This document shows, piece by piece, positions 13,472 through 20,793 of a stretch of 20,878 bases of DNA (the first letter of the stretch is position 1; each line of letters begins with the position of its first letter). A program made the position numbers and the translations under genes. The notes under the pieces are model-generated. The model did no database searches. It worked only from the letters and a program-made list of their open reading frames with translations, and was not told the origin of the DNA. The stretch comes from SMAG-U1939 sp035763125 (GTDB taxonomy: Bacteria; Chloroflexota; Ktedonobacteria; Ktedonobacterales; JADMIN01), in contig DASUBU010000018.1 of assembly GCA_035763125.1 (NCBI GenBank), positions 1 to 20,878 of the forward strand. The letters run 5' to 3'.

Positions 13472-15601
13472 ATGGGCTGGAGTGAGCTGATCGGACAGCG
13501 ATTGGGCGACGATGAAGAGTACGAGATCGTCGCCGAGCTGGGACGCGGCGGCTCCTCACGCGTCTACCAGGCACGCGACCACGCTCACGAGCGCGACGTA
13601 GCGATCAAGGTCATCCCCAGCGACGCCGACGACAAGGCCGGCTTCATCAAGCGCTTCGAGCGCGAGGCGCAGGCGGTCGAGACCCTGCACCATCCTAACA
13701 TCGTCGAGGTCTACGGCAAAGGTGAGACCGAGGAGTTGGTCTACCTTGTCATGCAGTGCGTGACGGGTGGCACCTTCCGTAGCCGGATGGGCGGGCGCAT
13801 GGCGGTCGCCGAGGCGGCGGGGGCGGCGATCCAGATGGCGCATGCGCTGCACCACGCCCACCAGCAGGGGATCATCCACCGCGACGTGAAGCCCTCGAAC
13901 ATGCTCGTAGATGCCGAGAACCCTCGCCGGCTGCTACTAACCGACTTCGGTATCGCCAAGCTCCTGGGGATGCGTGGGCTAACGAAGTCGGGGACGACGA
14001 TCGGCACGCCGGAGTACATGTCGCCGGAGCAAGCCGAGGGGCGCGAGGTAGATCATCGCGCCGACGTGTATTCGCTGGGCTGCGTGCTCTACGAGGCGCT
14101 GACCGGGCGGCCACCGTTCACGGGGCCGACGCCGGTCTCGGTGCTGTATCAGCAGGTCCACGCGCGGCCACCCTACGTGCGCGGTCTGAACTCCCAGGCG
14201 CCGCACGAGCTGATGCAGGTGGTACAGCGGGCGCTATCCAAGCACCCCGATGGACGCTTCCAGACAGCTGAAGCCTTCGCGCAGGCGCTCTACCCCTTCA
14301 CCGAGCGTTCGAGCGCGGTGTACCCAGTGGCCTCGTGGCCTCCTGCGGAACGTGCGATTGCCACGGATGATGGCGCGGCGGTAATCGAGCCCGGCACCGG
14401 CGAAGGCACAGGTGAGCGTCCATCGGGCGAGCGGGCGGCAAGTGAGCGCGGGCTGGGGGCGGAAGGCCTCGATGCGATCTTTCCCGACGACCCAGAGGCG
14501 CGTGAGGCGCGCAAGAGTGAGCTGGCGCAGCGCCCGACGCAGCCGCCCGCATGGGATGCATCTGACCACATTCCCATCTCGCAGCGTTCAACCGAGCCGC
14601 CAGCATCCCCCGATGCTGAACATCTGCCTATTACCGAACGCCCGACGCTGCAGCCATTTGCCGTGCCGATCTCCGACCGCAACACACAGCCGCCAACGCA
14701 GCGACGCAAGCGCTCGTCGATCCCAGTGTCTCCGCTACGGCTGCCCTCCAAGCCGACCCAGCCGCTAGACCTGCCGGTTGGCCCAGATGGGCGGCTGGAC
14801 ATCGAGGCGATGATGGCCGAGGTGGAGCGCCAGGCGGGGCAACCGAGCGCCGAAGAGCGAACCGCACCGCCAAGCGGTCCGGCGCGACAGCCTATCATCC
14901 TGTACACCGATGTCGATTCGACGCTCGGGCCAGGACCAGTCGGTACGAGCGAGGCGGAGATGGCCGGCGCGCTCCGGCGCTACGACTGGGACGACGCTGG
15001 TGGTGGCGGGTGGCGCCCGCGGCGCGCTGGTGGTGGCGGGTGGCGCCCGCCGCGGGCGGGCATCGCACTGCTGGTGGTCGTGCTGCTGGCTGTCCTGCTG
15101 GGTGTGGGCATCAATACGTCGGCACTGGGGCTGATACGCTCGACGGCCAGAGCGCAGGCCACGGTGACTACTGTTCCAGCTACCCAGGCGCCTGCCGCCA
15201 CCAGCACCAGCACCGGCACGCCTGGCTCGCGCCCCACCGCCACGACAAACCCACAGAGCAAACTGGACGCTGCCGCGGCGGCTTCCTTCAGCGCCATCAT
15301 TCTCTCGGCGTTCCCCGATCAAAGCTGCTCGCAGGCCAATAACACGACTCACTTCGCGCAGCGCACTGTCTACGTGGACCTGTGCACCTCGTCGAAGCTG
15401 CTGCCAAACCCGGTCAGCATTGCCGTTCGTCAGAACGGTGCTGTGATCTATCCCGTGGCGAACAACGTCTACCTGTCGTATCCAGGGCACTACTACTTCG
15501 GTCGCTACGCCGTAGCGCCAGGCAGCTACGACATGTGGGTTACGATGACAGTCCAGGGCAAGACCGCTACCGCCCGCGACATCCCATTCACGGTCGCCTA
15601 A
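13472..15601 (+). CDS. Receptor-type serine/threonine protein kinase (PknB-like, no PASTA)
   Basis: A 709-residue membrane kinase. The kinase domain (about 17-275) is complete: Gly loop GRGGSSRV (24-31), VAIK Lys46, HRDVKPSN (136-143), DFG (158-160), activation-loop Thr175/176/179 and GTPEYMSPE. A disordered cytoplasmic linker (about 280-510) holds five R/K-x-T-x-P/Q-P-type motifs (354, 372, 390, 403, 427). A Gly/Trp/Arg-rich 10-residue unit repeated twice (510-529) precedes one transmembrane helix (about 531-549). Outside is a Thr/Pro/Ala-rich stalk, then an unrecognised domain of about 115 residues with two Cys (C619, C638), likely beta-rich; no PASTA, TPR or NHL repeats. ATG 13472 is chosen because the family starts just before the kinase domain; the frame stays open to 13181 but that part looks non-coding. 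Its stop overlaps the sensor-kinase gene tail to tail. Confidence 0.88.
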   Translation: MGWSELIGQRLGDDEEYEIVAELGRGGSSRVYQARDHAHERDVAIKVIPSDADDKAGFIKRFEREAQAVETLHHPNIVEVYGKGETEELVYLVMQCVTGGTFRSRMGGRMAVAEAAGAAIQMAHALHHAHQQGIIHRDVKPSNMLVDAENPRRLLLTDFGIAKLLGMRGLTKSGTTIGTPEYMSPEQAEGREVDHRADVYSLGCVLYEALTGRPPFTGPTPVSVLYQQVHARPPYVRGLNSQAPHELMQVVQRALSKHPDGRFQTAEAFAQALYPFTERSSAVYPVASWPPAERAIATDDGAAVIEPGTGEGTGERPSGERAASERGLGAEGLDAIFPDDPEAREARKSELAQRPTQPPAWDASDHIPISQRSTEPPASPDAEHLPITERPTLQPFAVPISDRNTQPPTQRRKRSSIPVSPLRLPSKPTQPLDLPVGPDGRLDIEAMMAEVERQAGQPSAEERTAPPSGPARQPIILYTDVDSTLGPGPVGTSEAEMAGALRRYDWDDAGGGGWRPRRAGGGGWRPPRAGIALLVVVLLAVLLGVGINTSALGLIRSTARAQATVTTVPATQAPAATSTSTGTPGSRPTATTNPQSKLDAAAAASFSAIILSAFPDQSCSQANNTTHFAQRTVYVDLCTSSKLLPNPVSIAVRQNGAVIYPVANNVYLSYPGHYYFGRYAVAPGSYDMWVTMTVQGKTATARDIPFTVA
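14996..15050. repeat. Two tandem 25-base identical units, 30-base period, in the kinase gene
   Basis: The unit at 14996-15020 is repeated exactly at 15026-15050, encoding two AGGGGWRP decapeptide units just before the transmembrane helix. Identity at the DNA level shows a recent duplication; copy number may vary between strains. The Arg/Trp-rich repeat may act at the membrane surface. Confidence 0.8.
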
Positions 15602-17138
15602 GCGGCAGCCGCACCTCGAACACGCTCCCGCGTCCCACCACGCTCTCTACGCCCACTGCGCCGCCGTGCGCCTCGGCGGCCCAGCGCACGATCGCCAGGC
15701 CGAGACCGCTGCCCACTGCGGGTCCGTCCCCGCCGTGCGCGTCGCGAACCCGTGCGGCATCTACCCGGTAGAAGCGATCAAAAAGAAGTGGCAGGTGCTC
15801 AGCCGCGATACCGGGTCCATCATCCGTCACGCGCACCCAAGCCATGGCCTCCTCGCGGCCGTCACGATCCAGGCGACCCGTCTCCACGGTCACGCGCGTG
15901 CCAACGCCACGGCTGTGCTTGATGGCGTTCTCAACCAGATTGGCGAGCATCTGAGTAAGGATAGTGCGATCGCCGGTGATGGGCAGCTCCGGCAACGGAC
16001 CAGCGGAGAGTGTCAGGTCGCTAGCGCGCGCTACCGGCGCCAGGCGCTCGACCGCTTCCAGGGCGAGGTCGCTCATGTCGTGGCGCTCGACATGTAGGCA
16101 AGTGCGCCCCGCGTCGGCGCGCGCCAGCGTTAGCAGGTTCTCCACCAACTGGCCCATGTAGGCATTCTCGGCCTGGATCACCGCCAGCGCCCGCACGTAC
16201 TCATCGGGGGAGCGCATGCCTTCCAGCGCGCGGCCAGCCTCCAGGCCAATGATTGTGAGCGGCGTGCGTAGCTCATGGCTGGCATCGGAAGTGAACTGGC
16301 GCTGCCGCGCGAAGGCCGCCTCCAGCCGTGCCAACATGCCGTCGAAGGTGACGGCCAGCTCGCCTAGCTCGTCGCGTCGCGCGACATTCAGGCGCCGGCT
16401 CAGGTCGGTCTCGCCGATCTCGCGCGCCGTCCGCATGATGAGCCGCACTGGGTGCATCGCACGCGTGGCCAGCCAGTAGCCGCCCAGAGCAGCGACGAGC
16501 AGGGTGAGCGGCCCAGCGATAAGCAGCCCCGGCAGGAGCGTGCTTACAGCTCTTCCATCTTGGGCGGGCCGGCCAACGACGAGTATCGCGGCGTGCCGCG
16601 AGCCGGCGATGATCTGCGCGAAGTGCAGCGTGTACAGCTCCGTCCGCTGCTTGCCGAAACCCTCGACGAGCAAGCCGGTGGTCAGGAAGTCGGCGACCGA
16701 CGGGTTGGCGCTGGCATGCTGGAGCGCCAGTGCCCGTACCGTCGCGGCAGCTTGATCGGTCAGCGGCCCGAAGCGTTGCGCCAGCGCCCCATGCGCATCC
16801 AATAGCAGCGCCAGATCGGTGGGTAAGAATGGTGTATCCGGCGAGATGTGCATGGGCGTGCCGGTCTTCAACGTGCTGGGATCGCCCCAGGGGTCTTGCA
16901 GGCCGAGCGCGTCTGTAGTGGGGTCGTAGGAGGCAATCAACTGCGTGGCGAGCGAGATCAGCCCCTGCCGCTCGGCGCTCTGCTCGCGCTGGATGGTCGT
17001 CGCCAAGACAATCCCACCAAACACGACGAAGACGATCGCCAGCACCAGCAGATACCATAACGTCATGCGAATGCGCACGCCGCCGAAGAAGCGTAACATG
17101 GCACTGAGCAGGCGGTGCCGCTGTCGCTGTGTGGGCAT
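15588..17138 (-). CDS. Sensor histidine kinase (HAMP-HisKA-HATPase_c)
   Basis: A 516-residue inner-membrane sensor. TM1 is at about 25-47 and TM2 at about 200-223, bracketing an extracytoplasmic sensor region of about 150 residues that I do not recognise. HAMP follows (about 224-277), then HisKA with DASHELRTP and phospho-acceptor His288, and the ATPase domain with N box NAIKHS, G1 DDGPGI and G2 GSGLGLAIV. The ATG at 17138 is preferred to a GTG at 17147 because AAGAGG lies 8 bases before it and would overlap the GTG. It begins 15 bases after the response regulator, its evident partner. Its last 14 bases overlap the 3' end of the Ser/Thr kinase gene on the other strand. Confidence 0.92.
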   Translation of the reverse strand: MPTQRQRHRLLSAMLRFFGGVRIRMTLWYLLVLAIVFVVFGGIVLATTIQREQSAERQGLISLATQLIASYDPTTDALGLQDPWGDPSTLKTGTPMHISPDTPFLPTDLALLLDAHGALAQRFGPLTDQAAATVRALALQHASANPSVADFLTTGLLVEGFGKQRTELYTLHFAQIIAGSRHAAILVVGRPAQDGRAVSTLLPGLLIAGPLTLLVAALGGYWLATRAMHPVRLIMRTAREIGETDLSRRLNVARRDELGELAVTFDGMLARLEAAFARQRQFTSDASHELRTPLTIIGLEAGRALEGMRSPDEYVRALAVIQAENAYMGQLVENLLTLARADAGRTCLHVERHDMSDLALEAVERLAPVARASDLTLSAGPLPELPITGDRTILTQMLANLVENAIKHSRGVGTRVTVETGRLDRDGREEAMAWVRVTDDGPGIAAEHLPLLFDRFYRVDAARVRDAHGGDGPAVGSGLGLAIVRWAAEAHGGAVGVESVVGRGSVFEVRLPLRRP

Positions 17139-17153
17139 CGGGGCCACCTCTTA

Positions 17154-17834
17154 TCACGAGTCGGCGGGCACGCGCAGCCGGTAGCCTACGCCGCGCACCG
17201 TCTCCAGCAGCTTCACCGAGAAGGGATCGTCAATCCGCAGACGCAGGCGCCGCATGTAGACGTCAACCACATTCGAGGTGGCCTCGAAATCGTAGCTCCA
17301 TAGGTGCCCCTCGATCTGCTCGCGCGTGAGAATCTGATTTGGATGGCGCATGAGATATTCGAGCAGCGCGAAGAGCCGTGCGGTCAGCTCGATGCGCTGC
17401 CCAGCCCGCGCGACGTCACGCGTTGCAGGGTCGAGCCGCAGATCGCCAGCCATCAGCGCGGGCTCCTTCGAGGGTGCCTCGCGCCGCCATAGGGCACGCA
17501 GCCGCGCCAGTAGCTCACTCAGCGCAAATGGCTTGACGAGATAGTCATCGGCGCCACTATCCAGTCCGCGCACGCGGTCTTGCACCGTGTCGCGCGCGGT
17601 CAGCATCAGGATCGGCGTGTTGACACGCGCGACCCGCAGCGACCGGCAGACTGCTAGGCCATCCTTGCGCGGCAGCAGCACGTCCAGCACGATTGCATCG
17701 TAGGGCGTCGAGATCGCTAGCTCCTCGCCCTCCATCCCATCATAGGCAGCGTCCACCGCGTAGCCGGCATCCACCAGGCTCGCCTTGAGCGCGGCGCTCA
17801 GCCGCCGGTTGTCTTCCACCAAGAGGATGCGCAT
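17154..17834 (-). CDS. OmpR-family response regulator
   Basis: A 226-residue transcription factor. The receiver domain (1-118) has the acidic pair E7/D8, phospho-acceptor D51 (IVLDVLLP), T79 and K101. The winged-helix Trans_reg_C domain (about 127-222) has LTARLFALLEYLMRHPN, the recognition-helix region SNVVDVYMRRLRLRID and the GVGYRL wing. ATG 17834 is preferred to the ATG at 17846 because GGAGG lies 5 bases before it and the protein then starts MRILLVED as usual. It lies 27 bases after a small membrane-protein gene and 15 before the histidine kinase. Likely targets are its own operon and the divergent ABC exporter. Confidence 0.94.
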   Translation of the reverse strand: MRILLVEDNRRLSAALKASLVDAGYAVDAAYDGMEGEELAISTPYDAIVLDVLLPRKDGLAVCRSLRVARVNTPILMLTARDTVQDRVRGLDSGADDYLVKPFALSELLARLRALWRREAPSKEPALMAGDLRLDPATRDVARAGQRIELTARLFALLEYLMRHPNQILTREQIEGHLWSYDFEATSNVVDVYMRRLRLRIDDPFSVKLLETVRGVGYRLRVPADS

Positions 17835-17861
17835 GGACGCCTCCATACATACCGTGGCGAG

Positions 17862-18227
17862 CTAGAGGGCGCGGGTGGCCTCTTCCGGCTCGGCGGTCGC
17901 CGTCCGAGGGGGGCGAAATGGCCAGCGCGGGCGGCGCGGCTCACGCACCCCGCTCCCGCCGTCACCACCGCCCCAGCCGCCACCGTCCGGGCCGCGCGGC
18001 CCACTCCCACGACCAAACCGCCAGCGCCGCCGGAAGCGAAACCGCTGGCCGACCGCCACCGCACGGGCGATGCCCAGCAGCGCGAAGCTGACGAGTGAGA
18101 ACAGCACGACCAGCGCGACCACCGTTGCCATCTGGCCCGCCGCCAGCACGGCCAGCGTGGCGACCACCCCCAACGCAACCGCCACCAGCGCCTGAGGGAC
18201 CAGCCAGATTCGAGTCTGCCGTTGCAT
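17862..18227 (-). CDS. Small two-helix membrane protein heading the two-component operon
   Basis: A 121-residue protein with two adjacent hydrophobic helices (about 8-30 and 34-57) and a long basic, Gly/Arg/Pro/Trp-rich C-terminal tail (about 60-121). I do not recognise a family. ATG 18227 is chosen over the frame's upstream start because GGAGGGG lies 7 bases before it. As first gene before the response regulator and sensor, it may be an accessory to the sensor or a target of the system; both are inference. The low-complexity tail makes similarity searches unreliable, but the helices, SD and 27-base spacing support a real gene. Confidence 0.7.
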   Translation of the reverse strand: MQRQTRIWLVPQALVAVALGVVATLAVLAAGQMATVVALVVLFSLVSFALLGIARAVAVGQRFRFRRRWRFGRGSGPRGPDGGGWGGGDGGSGVREPRRPRWPFRPPRTATAEPEEATRAL

Positions 18228-18273
18228 CTCCGCACCCCTCCATCGGCGGCGCGTGATAACGCTTGCCGCCCTG

Positions 18274-18279
18274 AGTATC
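18274..18279 (-). promoter_or_regulatory. Candidate -10 of the two-component operon
   Basis: GATACT on the minus strand (18279-18274), 10 bases from the nearest operator half-site. No -35 consensus is present; the half-sites sit where it would be, as expected for an OmpR-type activated promoter. Confidence 0.45.
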
Positions 18280-18289
18280 GCGCAGCCAG

Positions 18290-18336
18290 ATGACACGCGG
18301 ATGACAAACGCCGCCAGCGTGTCACGGCGCGGTCAT
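18290..18336. promoter_or_regulatory. Symmetric four-half-site operator candidate for the response regulator
   Basis: ATGACA occurs at 18290-18295 and 18301-18306 (11-base step). In mirror orientation TGTCAC lies at 18320-18325 and GGTCAT at 18331-18336 (also an 11-base step). OmpR-family regulators bind tandem half-sites at 10-11 base steps. Each outer half-site is exactly 10 bases from a -10-like hexamer facing outward (GATACT 18274-18279 on minus, TACAGT 18347-18352 on plus). Confidence 0.6.
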
Positions 18337-18346
18337 GTTCGCCTGC

Positions 18347-18352
18347 TACAGT
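18347..18352 (+). promoter_or_regulatory. Candidate -10 of the ABC exporter promoter
   Basis: TACAGT, 41 bases from the start codon, with no -35 consensus upstream; the half-sites at 18320-18336 occupy that position. Consistent with control by the adjacent response regulator. Confidence 0.45.
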
Positions 18353-18392
18353 CGTGGCGGGCCGCGGAGACAGCGGCCTGGAAGGAGTACGT

Positions 18393-19343
18393 ATGAGCAA
18401 GCCATCGGGTATAGCGCTTGAGACGAACAGCCTCGGCCGGCGCTACGGGCGCCGCTGGGCGCTGCGCGACTGCACGTTCGAGCTGCCAGCGGGGCGTGTG
18501 GCCGCCTTGGTCGGCCCCAACGGCGCCGGCAAGACGACGCTCCTGCATCTGGCGGTCGGGCTGCTGGCATCCAGCGCCGGAACGATCCGCGTCTTCGGCG
18601 CGTCGCCGTGGGAGCATCCGAAGTCCGTCCTGCCGCGGGTCGGCTTCGTCGCGCAGGATCATCCCCTGTACCGCGGCTTCACCGTCGCCGAGACGCTCGA
18701 GTTAGGCCGCCGGCTCAACCCACGCTGGGACGGCGCACTGGCGCTACGCCGCCTTAATCGGCTGGGCATTCCATTCGAGCAGCGCGCGGGCAAGCTCTCT
18801 GGCGGCCAGAAGGCGCAGGTGGCGCTGGCGCTCGCGCTGGCTAAGCACCCAGATCTGGTGCTGCTGGACGAGCCGCTGGCCAGTCTCGATCCGCTCGCTC
18901 GGCGCGACTTCCTGCGGGCACTGGCTGAGGCGGTGGAGGAGGATGGTGTGACCGTTCTGCTCTCGTCGCACATCATCGGCGACCTCGAGCGCGTCTGCGA
19001 CTCGCTCATTCTCCTCTCCGCCGCGCATGTCCAGATCGCAGGCGAGATCGCTGCCATTCGGCGCGAGCACACGCTGTTGCGGGGGCCGCGCGACGGGGCC
19101 AGCGCGGTCGCGGCAGTCGAGGCAGAGGGGATGGTCGTCGAGCGGAGTATGGCCGACGGCCGTGCGACGCTGCTGGTGCGAAGCAATCCGCCACATGCGC
19201 TTCCGGACGGCTGGGAGGCGCGCGAGGCGACGCTCGAAGAGATCGTGCTGGCCTACCTGGGCCAAGGCGCCAGCGATCTGGCAGGCGAGCGCGGCGAGGT
19301 GGGCGCTGTGACGGTGGTGGACGATCTGGAGGTGACACGATGA
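18393..19343 (+). CDS. ABC exporter ATP-binding protein
   Basis: A 316-residue cytoplasmic ATPase that powers the permease encoded next. Walker A GPNGAGKT (41-48), Q-loop Q88, signature LSGGQ (135-139), Walker B LVLLDEP (155-161) and the H-loop SSH near 193 are all intact. The roughly 90-residue C-terminal part after the core resembles that of DrrA/CcmA-type ABC-2 exporters. ATG 18393 is chosen because AGGAG lies 5 bases upstream; the frame's earlier start has no SD. Its TGA overlaps the permease ATG as ATGA (19340-19343). Being divergent from a two-component operon with a shared operator suggests a cell-envelope stress or antimicrobial export function, by analogy with BceRS/BceAB-type modules though not of that family. 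Confidence 0.92.
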   Translation: MSKPSGIALETNSLGRRYGRRWALRDCTFELPAGRVAALVGPNGAGKTTLLHLAVGLLASSAGTIRVFGASPWEHPKSVLPRVGFVAQDHPLYRGFTVAETLELGRRLNPRWDGALALRRLNRLGIPFEQRAGKLSGGQKAQVALALALAKHPDLVLLDEPLASLDPLARRDFLRALAEAVEEDGVTVLLSSHIIGDLERVCDSLILLSAAHVQIAGEIAAIRREHTLLRGPRDGASAVAAVEAEGMVVERSMADGRATLLVRSNPPHALPDGWEAREATLEEIVLAYLGQGASDLAGERGEVGAVTVVDDLEVTR

Positions 19344-20296
19344 TCTGGCTTACCTGGCGGCAGCATCGCGTGGAGGCCGCCATCGTCTTCGGCGCGCTGG
19401 CTCTGCTCGCCGCGATTCTGATCGCGACAGGCCTGGACATGCGCAGCGCCTACGACCATCTGGGCATCGCGAGCTGCCTCAGCGCCACCAATCACGATCC
19501 GACCTGCCCAGACGCGGTCGAGGGCTTCCGCGAGCAGTACGGCCAGTGGGTGAGCGCCAGCGCCTGGCTGAATCTGATCCCGGCGTTGCTGGGGATCCTG
19601 GTTGGCGCGCCGCTGGTGGCTCGCGAGCTAGAGCACGGCACACAACGCCTCGTGTGGACGCAGAGCGTCACGCGCTGGCGCTGGCTGGCGGTCAAGCTGG
19701 CGTTCGTGTTCGTTGGCTGTCTTGCCGTCGCGGGGACGTTGTGGCTGCTGCTGGCATGGTGGCGCCAGCCGTGGGACACCCTCAGCGGCCGCTTCGGCGG
19801 CGCGGCGTTCGACTTCGAGGGGCCGGTGCTGCTGGGCTTCGTGGCGTTCGCCCTGGCGCTGGGGATTGCGTCAGGCGCGGTGCTGCGCCGCACGGTTCCC
19901 GCGATGGTCCTCATGCTAGCGCTCTTCCTGGTGGTGCGCCTGCCGGTTGAGCTCCAGCTGCGTCCCATCTATCAGCCGCCGCTGACGGTGACGAGCAATG
20001 TGCTGGCGGGTAATCCCGTTACGCGCGCGGACTGGATGGTAGACCAGCAATTCATTGATGCGCAAGGCCATCTCCTCGATTTCCGGCAGGTCTGGAGCAT
20101 CTGTGGAGGCCAGGGAGTTGCTACCAAGCTCGATTTCCTCCAATGCGCGCACGATCACCAGTTCCAGTCGTGGACCGAGTATCAGCCGGCGAGCCGGTAC
20201 TGGACCTTCCAGGCCATCGAGACCGCGCTCTATGCCGTGCTCGCGCTGGCGCTGCTCGGCCTTTCGGGCTGGTGGGTGCGCCGCCGGCTGAGCTGA
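19340..20296 (+). CDS. ABC-2-type exporter permease
   Basis: A 318-residue integral membrane protein with about six helices (near 14-33, 74-94, 118-142, 163-184, 187-203 and 293-311). It begins MIWLTWRQHR, a start I associate with a permease family in Actinobacteria and Ktedonobacteria that pairs with a single ATPase. A short extracytoplasmic loop with two Cys follows helix 1, and the long loop between helices 5 and 6 (about 204-290) has two further Cys (in WSICGG and FLQCAHD). It would homodimerise with the ATPase dimer. Substrate unknown. Coupled to the ATPase gene by ATGA overlap. Confidence 0.88.
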   Translation: MIWLTWRQHRVEAAIVFGALALLAAILIATGLDMRSAYDHLGIASCLSATNHDPTCPDAVEGFREQYGQWVSASAWLNLIPALLGILVGAPLVARELEHGTQRLVWTQSVTRWRWLAVKLAFVFVGCLAVAGTLWLLLAWWRQPWDTLSGRFGGAAFDFEGPVLLGFVAFALALGIASGAVLRRTVPAMVLMLALFLVVRLPVELQLRPIYQPPLTVTSNVLAGNPVTRADWMVDQQFIDAQGHLLDFRQVWSICGGQGVATKLDFLQCAHDHQFQSWTEYQPASRYWTFQAIETALYAVLALALLGLSGWWVRRRLS

Positions 20297-20483
20297 GCCG
20301 ACGTGTAAAGTTCTGGTAAGCTGGGCGACGGTCTCATCAATTTCTCATTTGGCCGCCGCCACTATCTACCCGATGCTATGGCGGGCACACTTGTTGCCGT
20401 GTTTTCGCTTACCTGCTCCGTACTTGGGATCTCGTGGCGCAAGGCTGCGGCCAAGGATCGGCCTATTCCGCGGGAGGTTGCGC

Positions 20484-20696
20484 ATGCTGTCCGAACACAC
20501 CAATCCGCTTGTGAAGGCGCACCCACACCGCTGGCGAGCGGCCGCCGTTCGGGCGGCTGCCCTGGTGCTGGCTCTGGTCGCGATCGTCGTGCCGCCTGAA
20601 TCTCTACGCGGGACGATTGTGACGCTGCTCATCATCGGCGGTCTGGGCCTGATGGTCTGGCGCCTGCCCATGTCCGATAGCGACAACGAGTCCTGA
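20484..20696 (+). CDS. Small two-helix membrane protein
   Basis: A 70-residue protein with helices at about 19-37 and 42-60 separated by a short PPESLRG turn, and an acidic Asp/Ser/Asn/Glu end. No family recognised. ATG 20484 is chosen because GGGAGG lies 6 bases upstream; the frame is open to 20349, but that part has no SD. It follows the permease by 187 bases, in which no gene is seen, so it is probably transcribed separately or by readthrough. Confidence 0.65.
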   Translation: MLSEHTNPLVKAHPHRWRAAAVRAAALVLALVAIVVPPESLRGTIVTLLIIGGLGLMVWRLPMSDSDNES

Positions 20697-20723
20697 CCTT
20701 CCCCATCCAATCCACTCGCCAGC

Positions 20724-20752
20724 TTGCTTTCGCACTCCAGGTCTGCTATAGT
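20724..20752 (+). promoter_or_regulatory. Sigma-70-type promoter of the gene at the right edge
   Basis: TTGCTT (20724-20729) and TATAGT (20747-20752) with a 17-base spacer, in a GC-rich region. Transcription would start near 20759, 35 to 56 bases before the candidate start codons at 20794 and 20815. Confidence 0.65.
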
Positions 20753-20793
20753 GCAAGCGGCCCGCACCCCTGCTGGTCCGTGGTCCGGCAGGG

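Noticed and set aside
18354..18392. Earlier start of the ABC exporter ATPase
   Set aside because: No SD precedes it, whereas AGGAG lies 5 bases before ATG 18393; the earlier start also falls next to the predicted transcription start.
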